NCBI RefSeq assembly: GCF_000971975.1
Contig: NZ_LAQO01000019.1
Coordinates: 62,001 to 126,000 of the forward strand
DNA length: 64,000 bases
Origin: Paenibacillus algorifonticola
Lineage (GTDB): Bacteria; Bacillota; Bacilli; Paenibacillales; Paenibacillaceae
Direction of reading: 5' to 3'
The notes under the pieces were generated by a model. It was not told the origin of the DNA and ran no database searches. It saw only the letters and a program-made list of their open reading frames with translations. A program made the position numbers and the translations under genes. Every line of letters begins with the position of its first letter. The first letter of the stretch is position 1. Below are positions 44,805-52,971 of this stretch, piece by piece.

Positions 44805-45007
44805 TTATTTTCGGTTGGAGAGCATGATTCAGCACGATGCTATTTTTCAATGAGGCCACAACTGAACGACTATTTTGGCTGTTGAAAAGTATTTCGATTC
44901 AAGATGGGCTGTGCTACAATAGAATCACAAAGTAAACCGCTTAACCTGTGATTATTATGATAAATGGTAACGCTTACAATAATTTTACTCTTTGTAGGGG
45001 GCTGAAT

Positions 45008-47242
45008 ATGCTTAAGCTTAACAACTGGTACTTCCGGTTGCTTGTATCTTATTTTCCAATTTTGGTGCTTACCGTGTCAATGATCATTTTTCTATCGTTC
45101 ATCGCGGTTAATGAAATATCGCGGTCCGAGACAGAAAAAGCAGACAACATCACCACCGGCTATGTGGTGGATAGCGTCGAACGCGCCATCCGCGGGGTGG
45201 AGTACAATGCGATGAATGAAGCCGTCAAAAATTCCAACTACGCGGGATTTTTAAACGGCTCGCTCGAAACGGGCGTGAGATACGGCGTCGTTCACAGCTT
45301 GCGTTCGCTTTTGGAGGGAAGCGACTTGCTCGAATCCATCTACCTGTACAGGGAATCTGACGATATGGTGCTGACGGAGAGCGGACAAACCGAGCTTGAG
45401 GAGTTCGGCGACCGTGATTTTATTCAGCAAGCGAAAGCAAAACGTGATTATCAAGGGTGGTCGGTCAGCCGTGAATATCGGGAATACGACCGACTGGAGC
45501 CGATTAGGGTAATTACGATGTATAAGCGGGCTCCTTTCCCATTTGGAAAAGAAGGTCTGCTTGTCATTAATGTGAATTTGTACGCGGTTGAGCAATTGAT
45601 TGGCAGCATGACAAGCCGTCAGGTTTCATTCATGCGAATTACCGATACGGCCGATAACATAATTTTTCCTGTCATCAATGGCTCAGATGTGTCCGACGGT
45701 GGCAGTGTACTGACGACAATTGAGTCAGCCTCTTTAGGCTGGACGTTCGAGAGCGGTATTCAGGCGGGCCAATTGCTCGGTTGGGTATCGGTCGTTTCGT
45801 ATGCATGGGTAATTATGGCGGTTCTTACTTTTGCAGCGGCAATTTTTTATATTATTTGGGTTACGCGCCGCAATTATAAGCCTATACGTCTAATGATGAA
45901 TCGAATACAAGCGTTGCAGCTGCGGAGCGGCGACGGGGGAGCGGTTCTGACAGATGATCTGACGATGATTGACCGCGCGCTTGAAAATTTAATTGTTCAG
46001 TCGTTGGATCACGAAAAGAAGCAGCGTGAAAGCATGATGCTTCAGCGCAGGCAGCTTTTTAATGAGCTTATTAGCGGGGAGCAAAATGGGCAAACTAATG
46101 AGCGGATGCGCAAGCTGGATTTGCTGCCAAGCGCCGGACGGTATGCCGTTATGGTCGTGAGGCTGAACCGTTACAATGATTTTCAGTCCGAAAACACGCT
46201 TAACGAGCAAAATGTTCTGAAGTTTGCACTCGGTAATGTCATGCAAGAGCTGGCCCACAACGAAGGCTTGCAAGGCTGGGGAGAATGGCTGGCGCCGGAT
46301 CTCATCGCCTTTGTGTTCGCGGTTGCGGATGACGATTCCCGAATGCTGGATCAGCTTCGCGCTTCTGCGGTCGTTGCGCGGCAATGGGTAGGGGAGCATT
46401 TGCGTTTTAGACTATCGATTGGGATTGGTTCGATCGTAAACGAATGGAGCCGAATCGGACAATCTTACCGCGATGCCCTAACCGGTATGGAATATCAGCT
46501 CTGTATCGGACGCGAAGCGATTACGTTCAGCGGTGATATTCCGCAGGGCAGACAATACGGTACGTTTAATTACATCCAAATGTGTACCGATTGTGTGCAG
46601 GAATTTAGGCTGACGAATGACAGCTGGCGCAATACGTTCGAGCAATTGTTCGAGCGACTAACCACGGATACGCTCAAAGATGAAGATATTCATTCGCTCA
46701 TGGAGATATTTATGCAAATGCTGAGCCGTGAACTGAAGGATCTGTCGGAATCACTGAATGAATTTCTAGAAGGCGATCGAACATCTGCGCTGCTTGCCAA
46801 GCTAAAGGCAGCCTCGACTCTGGCAGAAATGAAGGAACTGCTGCTAGAATATTTGGCTGATCTATTCGATGCTTATGTGGCGATGAGTGAGACGAAAAGC
46901 TACAAAACGATGATAACCGATATGAGAGCCTACATTCAGGAAAACTTCGCCGATCCAGACCTGTCTCTCAATCATTTGAGCGACCGCTTTCAAATATCGG
47001 GCAAGTATGCCAGCTATCTGTTCAAGCTGGAGTACGATATGAAGTTTGTCGATTTTCTTGTACAGCTTCGAATACAGCAGGCTGAGCGTTTGCTGGCGAA
47101 TACCGATGAGACCGTTCAAGGTATTGCTCTCCAAGTTGGCTACGCCAACTCAATCACCTTCGGACGGGTATTCAAACGGATAACCGGTGTGACCCCGGGC
47201 GAATTCCGAAAGCTCAAAATGCGCCCTTCTGTTTTGAACTAA
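45008..47242 (+). CDS. Membrane sensor-AraC family transcriptional regulator
   Basis: A 744-residue one-component regulator. It has a membrane helix (about 11-33), an extracellular sensor (about 35-250), a second helix (about 260-288), a linker region and a C-terminal AraC double helix-turn-helix (about 640-740) with LNHLSDRFQISGKYASYLFK and YANSITFGRVFKRITGVTPG. This is the YesS-like architecture common in Paenibacillus carbohydrate loci. TAGGGGG precedes ATG 45008. It directly precedes a sugar ABC operon, which it probably activates in response to an outside glycan. Terminator at 47313-47357. Confidence 0.9.
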   Translation: MLKLNNWYFRLLVSYFPILVLTVSMIIFLSFIAVNEISRSETEKADNITTGYVVDSVERAIRGVEYNAMNEAVKNSNYAGFLNGSLETGVRYGVVHSLRSLLEGSDLLESIYLYRESDDMVLTESGQTELEEFGDRDFIQQAKAKRDYQGWSVSREYREYDRLEPIRVITMYKRAPFPFGKEGLLVINVNLYAVEQLIGSMTSRQVSFMRITDTADNIIFPVINGSDVSDGGSVLTTIESASLGWTFESGIQAGQLLGWVSVVSYAWVIMAVLTFAAAIFYIIWVTRRNYKPIRLMMNRIQALQLRSGDGGAVLTDDLTMIDRALENLIVQSLDHEKKQRESMMLQRRQLFNELISGEQNGQTNERMRKLDLLPSAGRYAVMVVRLNRYNDFQSENTLNEQNVLKFALGNVMQELAHNEGLQGWGEWLAPDLIAFVFAVADDDSRMLDQLRASAVVARQWVGEHLRFRLSIGIGSIVNEWSRIGQSYRDALTGMEYQLCIGREAITFSGDIPQGRQYGTFNYIQMCTDCVQEFRLTNDSWRNTFEQLFERLTTDTLKDEDIHSLMEIFMQMLSRELKDLSESLNEFLEGDRTSALLAKLKAASTLAEMKELLLEYLADLFDAYVAMSETKSYKTMITDMRAYIQENFADPDLSLNHLSDRFQISGKYASYLFKLEYDMKFVDFLVQLRIQQAERLLANTDETVQGIALQVGYANSITFGRVFKRITGVTPGEFRKLKMRPSVLN

Positions 47243-47312
47243 GGTGAGTGAAGCAATAGTGTTGCAGTTCTTTCAAGCGCATGTATATGCGAATTAATGA
47301 GTGGCTTGTAGA

Positions 47313-47357
47313 AGCAGCAGTCCGAACAAGGAAGTTTGTTCGGACTGCTGCTCTATT
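47313..47357 (+). terminator. Strong rho-independent terminator
   Basis: AGCAGCAGTCCGAACAA pairs with TTGTTCGGACTGCTGCT perfectly over 17 bp and is followed by a short T-rich tail. It isolates the regulator gene from the transport operon. Confidence 0.8.
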
Positions 47358-47585
47358 TGTTTAGCCGGAATATTGTTTATCGTCGGAAATGGCTTTATGA
47401 CGGGCTTTTTCGGCGTTAATGGAAAACGGTTTATGTCGGGAAAATGATCTATTCTATTGGTCAAAAGCCTTACTGGGCAAGGGTTCGGTGTAACGGTTTG
47501 CCGCTCCGAAACTGGTTTATTGTCAGCGCACTGCAAGCCGTGTCATACTGAGGCCAATTCCTAATCACGGTTTGCAAGCCACGAT

Positions 47586-47599
47586 TGAAAGCGCGTTCA
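47586..47599 (+). promoter_or_regulatory. Cre-like site before the sugar transport operon
   Basis: TGAAAGCGCGTTCA matches the CcpA cre consensus with one mismatch. It lies 75 bases before the binding-protein gene, in a 430-bp region with no other gene. Catabolite repression of this operon is therefore likely. Confidence 0.45.
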
Positions 47600-47673
47600 A
47601 ATGTGCTTCATTCTTCGGTTCATAATCGAGTGCAGGAAGCAAATTAACGGAAAAGAAAGAGGGGTTGAATCAA

Positions 47674-49281
47674 ATGATGAAAGTTGTGAAGGGGAAAAAG
47701 AAAGCCAGCGTTTTGCTAGCGCTTACGCTTGCAGGTACTATGCTGATTAGCGCATGCGGCAGCAACAATGAAACTGGAAACAAAGCAACAGGGGGCGAAG
47801 CGACCTCCGGTAAGCCAGTAACACTTAAGGTGGAAGTATTCGATCGGGGCAATTCTCCTTCTGGTTCGACGATTACAAATAACTATTTAACGAATTACGT
47901 GCAGGACAACTTCGGCAAGCCAAATAACATTGATGTTCAATTCGTACCGATTCCACGTTCGGAGGAAGTTCAGAAACTTAACGTTCTAATGGCGAGCGGA
48001 AGTGATGTTCCGGATATCGTATTCACATATGATTCAGGTACTTTTTACCGTTACGCTCAGCAAGGCGGTTTGACTGACCTTGGCGAGCTGCTCGATCAGC
48101 ACGGTCCGAACCTCAAAAAATTCCTTGGCGAAGACACACTCGCTTATGGTAACTATCAAGGTCAGCAATTTGCACTGCCAGCGAAACGTGCGCATTTAGG
48201 GAAATATTCGTCTTTCGTCCGTCAAGACTGGCTCGACAAGCTAGGCCTGCCTGTGCCGCAAACGACAGATGAGCTTTACACGACTTTGAAAGCGTTTAAA
48301 GAAAAAGACCCGGGTCAAACTGGCGGCAAAGTTATTCCGCTCGGAATGGCGCTAGCATCTGCTCAATATGAGCCGCTTCTCTGGTCCTTCATTCAGCCTG
48401 TTACGGAAGAACAACGTTACACGCTGACGCAGCAGCTCGGATCAAATGACTTCCCGATCTTGCTGCCTGGCTTTAAAGACGGCTTGCAATTTATGAACAA
48501 GCTTTACAACGAAGGACTGATGAGCAAAGACTTCAGCCTTGATGAAGATAAGAAGAAGCTGAACGAAGATGCTGCTAAAGGCTTGGTCGGTTTCTTCAGC
48601 GAAGATGATATGAACCCATTCTATCCGGATGGCTTGTATTCGACGCTGCAAGCGAACATTCCAGACGCGAAGCTGTCCTCCGTTGATGTATACACGGATT
48701 CCGAGGGCAAGCATCCGAAGCCGGAATATGCGCCAGTTGGTCTGTACCTCATGGTTCCTAAAAGCAGCAAGAACGCGGTAGAGGCAATCAAGTACCTGGA
48801 TTGGATGGCTTCGGAAAATAACCTGCTCAACATGCAAAATGGCGTAGAGGGCGAAAATTACACTCTGCAAGACGGCATCCCGGTAGCCAAAGCCGATGCT
48901 CCTGATGATGTGAAAAATCGTGTATACAACTGGGGTGACATGGCGATTATCTCCAACGGTAAACAGTTGGGTGATACGGACCGCAACGTAGAGGCTTATG
49001 TACTAGGTATGCCTGAGCAATTCCAAGAAGAGACTCGCAATGCGCTGACGATTTCTCGATCCGATACGATCAAGCCTGTCTTGTTCGACCATCCGATCGA
49101 AGCACAAGCCAAATATGGTTCGGCGCTGCGTGACAAGTTCAATGAAATTGTCGTTAAAGCAACGATGGTGAAGCCGGATCAATTCGAAAGCACATTCGAA
49201 TCGATTATGAAGGATTATATGGCAAACGGCGGTCAAGCGATTTTGGATGAACGCACGAAAGCTTATGAGGCTATGAAATAA
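47674..49281 (+). CDS. Sugar ABC transporter substrate-binding lipoprotein (LplA/YtcQ type)
   Basis: A 535-residue lipoprotein with signal peptide and lipobox LISAC (cysteine near residue 27). The mature protein is a family-1 extracellular solute-binding protein of the large LplA/YtcQ kind, with VLMASGSDVPDIVFTYD and GTFYRYAQQGGLTDLGELL. ATG 47674 follows GAGGGG at good distance; the TTG at 47665 abuts it. These proteins usually bind oligosaccharides. It is the first gene of the operon running to 54744. Confidence 0.9.
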   Translation: MMKVVKGKKKASVLLALTLAGTMLISACGSNNETGNKATGGEATSGKPVTLKVEVFDRGNSPSGSTITNNYLTNYVQDNFGKPNNIDVQFVPIPRSEEVQKLNVLMASGSDVPDIVFTYDSGTFYRYAQQGGLTDLGELLDQHGPNLKKFLGEDTLAYGNYQGQQFALPAKRAHLGKYSSFVRQDWLDKLGLPVPQTTDELYTTLKAFKEKDPGQTGGKVIPLGMALASAQYEPLLWSFIQPVTEEQRYTLTQQLGSNDFPILLPGFKDGLQFMNKLYNEGLMSKDFSLDEDKKKLNEDAAKGLVGFFSEDDMNPFYPDGLYSTLQANIPDAKLSSVDVYTDSEGKHPKPEYAPVGLYLMVPKSSKNAVEAIKYLDWMASENNLLNMQNGVEGENYTLQDGIPVAKADAPDDVKNRVYNWGDMAIISNGKQLGDTDRNVEAYVLGMPEQFQEETRNALTISRSDTIKPVLFDHPIEAQAKYGSALRDKFNEIVVKATMVKPDQFESTFESIMKDYMANGGQAILDERTKAYEAMK

Positions 49282-49373
49282 ATAGAACGCCTGCATTAAG
49301 CAGCTCGGGGACGATGGATATTTCTAAAGTCCCGTCTCCGGGCTTAATCGTAAGCAGATAGGAGTGGATTATA

Positions 49374-50276
49374 TTGAACACGCGCGTGTATTTACGCAGA
49401 TACTGGCAATTATATATGCTGCTTATTTTACCGGTTGCCTATTTCTTAGTTTTTAAATACGGACCGATGTATGGCATCATTATCGCGTTTAAGGATTTTA
49501 ACTTTTTCCAAGGTATTAATGGTTCTGAATGGATAGGGCTTGATGCTTTCAAGGAAGTATTCGCAATGTCGGACTTTTACAAGACGCTGCGCAATACGCT
49601 CATGCTTAACTTTTTGGACCTGCTCTTCTCATTCCCGGCTCCTTTGTTTCTGGCCATTATGCTGTATGAGCTCAAAACGGTTTGGTTTAAAAAGATTTCA
49701 CAAACGATTTTGTACATTCCGCATTTCATTTCCTGGGTTATTATCGGGGGGATCGTCTACCAAGTGTTTGGTACCCAATCCGGTATGATTAACAATTTCG
49801 TAACTTCACTAGGCTTTGAAGCGATTCCTTTTCTTACGGACAAAAACGATTGGTTGATTACGTATTTGATCGTCGGCGTATGGCAAAGTGCCGGCTGGGG
49901 TACGATCATTTATTTGGCGGCTCTTACAGGTATCAATAGGGAGTTGTTCGAGGCGGCTGACGTCGACGGAGCGGGCAGACTGAGAAAAATTTGGAGCATT
50001 ACGCTGCCATCTTTAAAGCCGACGATTGTTACGCTTCTCATTATTAATGTGGGCAATATGATCGCCATCGGATTTGAACGTCCTTATATTATCGGAAATA
50101 CCGCTGTACGGGATTATTCGGACGTGCTCAGCACCTTCGTATACCGTATCGGCATTGAATCTGGACAATATACGCTTGCTACGGTCGTCGGCTTGTTCCA
50201 GGCAGTTGTTGGACTTGTGTTTGTATTAGGCGCCAACTACTTATCCAAAAAACTGGCAGACCAAAGCATTATTTAA
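49374..50276 (+). CDS. Sugar ABC transporter permease (LplB type)
   Basis: A 300-residue permease with about six membrane helices. It has the conserved start region YWQLYMLLILPVAYFLVFKY and GPMYGIIIAFKDF of LplB, and the EAA loop FEAADVDGAGRLRKIW. The start is TTG with TAGGAG upstream. It pairs with the permease at 50423. Repeat copy R3 follows at once and separates the two. Confidence 0.9.
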   Translation: MNTRVYLRRYWQLYMLLILPVAYFLVFKYGPMYGIIIAFKDFNFFQGINGSEWIGLDAFKEVFAMSDFYKTLRNTLMLNFLDLLFSFPAPLFLAIMLYELKTVWFKKISQTILYIPHFISWVIIGGIVYQVFGTQSGMINNFVTSLGFEAIPFLTDKNDWLITYLIVGVWQSAGWGTIIYLAALTGINRELFEAADVDGAGRLRKIWSITLPSLKPTIVTLLIINVGNMIAIGFERPYIIGNTAVRDYSDVLSTFVYRIGIESGQYTLATVVGLFQAVVGLVFVLGANYLSKKLADQSII

Positions 50277-50377
50277 AATATAAGAATTTATAAGTTTTAC
50301 ACGTATAAATAGGCTTATATTTCTCTGACTGAAACGCGCCGCACCGCCAAAGGACGGCGACAGCTGTTTCACCTTGA
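50277..50377 (+). repeat. Family I structured repeat, copy R3, within an operon
   Basis: 101 bp starting directly after the first permease stop and ending 45 bp before the second permease ATG. The AT hairpin and GC hairpin layout of R1/R2 is kept. The GC half is close to R5, sharing GACTGAAACGCGCCGC and AAAGGACG. Position inside an operon means it is transcribed as a folded intercistronic RNA. Confidence 0.85.
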
Positions 50378-50422
50378 TTATAAACTTTTATTTTGATGCA
50401 AATTGGAAAGGAGCGATAAGAC

Positions 50423-51298
50423 ATGAGAGATCAACAGGCCAGCCGATCATTTGATATTGTCAATACGATCGCCATTTTATTATTCGTGCTGATATGTTTG
50501 GCTCCGTTTCTTCATATAATTGCTATCTCGCTCAGCTCGACGCGTTCCATCATGTCTGGTGAGGTCAGCCTTATTCCTGTCGAAATCAACTGGGATGCCT
50601 ACAAGCAGGTATTTTCAGACAAGTCGATGATTCGTTCACTCGGTTTTACCGTTATGCTGACGGTTTTATTTACAATCATGTGCATGTTAATGACGATTGC
50701 GGCGGCTTATCCGCTTGCCAAAACGAAATTAAAGGGCCGCAAGCTGGTCATGTTCATTATTATCATTACGATGTTTTTCAGCGGGGGACTTATTCCGGAG
50801 TATATGCTCGTGCGCAATTTGGGCTTGCTCGACACGATATGGGCGCTTATGCTGCCAGGTCTCATTAGCCCGTTTTACTTAATTATTTTGATCACCTTTT
50901 TTCAAAATATTCCCGATTCGCTGGAGGAGTCAGCGGAGATTGACGGAAGCTCGTACCTCCGCACTCTGGTTAGCATTATCGTGCCGCTGTCGCTGCCCGT
51001 TATTGCTACGCTGAGCTTGTTTTATGCGGTAGGTCGCTGGAACGGTTTTACGGATACGTTAATGTATATTACGAGTCCGGAGATGTATCCGCTGCAATTG
51101 AAGCTTTATCAGCTGGTGCAAAACAACATGGTCAGTGAGCTGCTGGTAATGGAAGGCGCAAACGGACAGGCGAAGCTGCAGCCGGAAAGCTTGAAGGCGG
51201 CGAGCGTTATTTTCGCAACTGTGCCAATCATGATTGTCTATCCGTGGCTGCAGCGGTATTTCGTTAGCGGCGTTATGCTCGGGGCGGTCAAAGGTTAA
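50423..51298 (+). CDS. Sugar ABC transporter permease (LplC type)
   Basis: A 291-residue permease with about six membrane helices. FLHIIAISLSSTRSIMSGEV and SLIPVEINWDAY are typical of the LplC subgroup, and the EAA loop is EESAEIDGSSYLRTLVSI. GGAAAGGAG lies upstream of the ATG. It ends 26 bp before the TIM-barrel gene. The pair with the LplB-like permease forms the channel; the ATPase must be supplied from elsewhere. Confidence 0.9.
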   Translation: MRDQQASRSFDIVNTIAILLFVLICLAPFLHIIAISLSSTRSIMSGEVSLIPVEINWDAYKQVFSDKSMIRSLGFTVMLTVLFTIMCMLMTIAAAYPLAKTKLKGRKLVMFIIIITMFFSGGLIPEYMLVRNLGLLDTIWALMLPGLISPFYLIILITFFQNIPDSLEESAEIDGSSYLRTLVSIIVPLSLPVIATLSLFYAVGRWNGFTDTLMYITSPEMYPLQLKLYQLVQNNMVSELLVMEGANGQAKLQPESLKAASVIFATVPIMIVYPWLQRYFVSGVMLGAVKG

Positions 51299-51324
51299 CC
51301 GAATCTATATTTCAGGAGGAGCTT

Positions 51325-52275
51325 ATGGGAAAGGATAAAGGCCAATATTCGTTCTCGACATGCTGGAATATTAAACGTCACAACGTCGGCAGCAGCATGA
51401 TCGATGAAATTCGGGAACTCGGCTTTCGCTACGTTGAGCTGAACTATAACGTTACGCAGGAGCTGCTGTCGACGATTGAGCCAATGATTGAACGGGGAGA
51501 AATCGGAGTATCGAGTGTTCATAATACGTTTCCGCACGTTGCGGACCCCGATTACGGTACCGATTCTGTATTGCTCGGCTTTGAAGATGAGGAGAAGCGA
51601 AAGCGTGCCATCAAGCTGCTGATCGGTACGGCGGAATATGCGAATCGTTATGGAGCGAAAGCGGTTGTCGTGCATCCGGGCGAAGTGCCGTTCGACTATA
51701 ACATCGATAATGAGCTCAAAAAAATTTACCATGAACAAGGCCCGGATTCCTCCGCTTACTTAAAGCTGTGGATCGAGATGCTGGAGCGCAGGGAATCGTT
51801 GTCGGAGCACTATTTGCAGCGCATTGGCAATAGTCTGGAAGATATTTGCGACCAGATCGCGGCTAAGGGCTGGGACGTATCGATTGGCATCGAGACGCGT
51901 TCGCGCTGTTATCAGATGCCGACGCTGCGTGAGGCGAAATCGGTGTTTGATCGGCTGAAGGGCGCTCCGGTCGGCTTGTGGTACGATTTTGGCCACGGCA
52001 TGATGATGGAACGTATGGGCTTGTACGATAATGCGCGGGATATGGAAGCCATTAAGGACAATGTGGTCGGCATTCATATTCATGAAACGGTCGGGTTGTC
52101 GGATCACTGGTGTCCGTATGTGCACAGTGGCGACATGAGCTATTTTGACCGCTTCCTCCCCATTATCGAGGCAGCCCCTGTGAAGGTATATGAGTTAAAA
52201 GCAGCATGTACACCGGAGGAAATCGAACAGAGCCACGAGCTGCTGCTCGCCAAGCTGTCCGAGCGCAAGGTGTAG
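51325..52275 (+). CDS. Sugar phosphate isomerase/epimerase-like TIM-barrel protein
   Basis: A 316-residue protein of the xylose-isomerase/AP-endonuclease-2 TIM-barrel family. Features are GFRYVELNY near residue 32, VSSVHNTFPHV, the metal-site block AVVVHPGEV, IGIETRSR with its glutamate, YDFGHG with its histidine and VGIHIHE. Metal-dependent isomerisation or epimerisation of a keto-sugar is the expected chemistry; the substrate is unknown. AGGAGGAGC lies just before the ATG. It is inside the carbohydrate operon, 5 bp before the next gene. Confidence 0.85.
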   Translation: MGKDKGQYSFSTCWNIKRHNVGSSMIDEIRELGFRYVELNYNVTQELLSTIEPMIERGEIGVSSVHNTFPHVADPDYGTDSVLLGFEDEEKRKRAIKLLIGTAEYANRYGAKAVVVHPGEVPFDYNIDNELKKIYHEQGPDSSAYLKLWIEMLERRESLSEHYLQRIGNSLEDICDQIAAKGWDVSIGIETRSRCYQMPTLREAKSVFDRLKGAPVGLWYDFGHGMMMERMGLYDNARDMEAIKDNVVGIHIHETVGLSDHWCPYVHSGDMSYFDRFLPIIEAAPVKVYELKAACTPEEIEQSHELLLAKLSERKV

Positions 52276-52279
52276 GACG

Positions 52280-52960
52280 ATGGACATTAAGCATCTGGCA
52301 TCCTATGCCCCACGGCTATATTTTGATAAAAAAGAGCCGTTCTATCCGGTGCGGGTCGGCGTTTCCGTCCTGCACGAAGGCGAGCAATCGCCGTCGTTTC
52401 GGCGTAAATTTGAACGGTTGGATGCTAATGTCGATTATGTGATCGAATTCGCGATTTATTGGGATTATGACATTCAGCATCTGTACGAGCTGGAGCATGT
52501 ATGGGTTAATATAGGCAAGGACCGCGCCGTAGTGGATGCGGAAGCGAGCTTTCACGGCAAATACATGAAGGCGCTGCTGCCTGACCGCTCCAATCTGGAG
52601 GGGAAAACAGTTAGCCTGTATTCGCAGCCTGGAAAGCACGCCTTCTCGCCGCTGCCGATTATTTTCGAGCTGCTTCCGAACGTGCGTACCGCGACAGACC
52701 GCGATGCCGGACTGGACGGTCTTACATTGCCGGAGTGGTACAAGGCGCAGGGGCAGTATGATGAAGAGACGAATGTGCTAGTTCGAGCCTATCAGCAGGC
52801 GTATCACCGGTTCATGCCATCGTTTGAGTTCGTTCCTTACGAGCTTGCGGAGCGTGAGCCGTTGTTCGTTCCGTGGGAAACGCTGTACGAAGAAATACCT
52901 AAGCGGATTGAGGCGGAGCTGACTGTCATTAGGCATACGCTTAGCGGATCAAAGGAGTAA
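52280..52960 (+). CDS. Unrecognised beta-rich protein, possibly Vps62-like
   Basis: A 226-residue protein with no signal peptide. IEFAIYWDYDIQHLYELEHV followed by WVNIGKD and DAEASFHGKYM resembles the YWDYDIQHLYDLEH pattern I associate with Vps62-related or plant necrosis-protein-like beta sandwiches. That comparison is from memory, not a search. AAGGTG lies upstream of the ATG, in the end of the TIM-barrel gene. Conserved placement in a carbohydrate operon suggests a carbohydrate-processing or binding role. Uncertain. Confidence 0.6.
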   Translation: MDIKHLASYAPRLYFDKKEPFYPVRVGVSVLHEGEQSPSFRRKFERLDANVDYVIEFAIYWDYDIQHLYELEHVWVNIGKDRAVVDAEASFHGKYMKALLPDRSNLEGKTVSLYSQPGKHAFSPLPIIFELLPNVRTATDRDAGLDGLTLPEWYKAQGQYDEETNVLVRAYQQAYHRFMPSFEFVPYELAEREPLFVPWETLYEEIPKRIEAELTVIRHTLSGSKE

Positions 52961-52971
52961 GAGGAAGGAAG

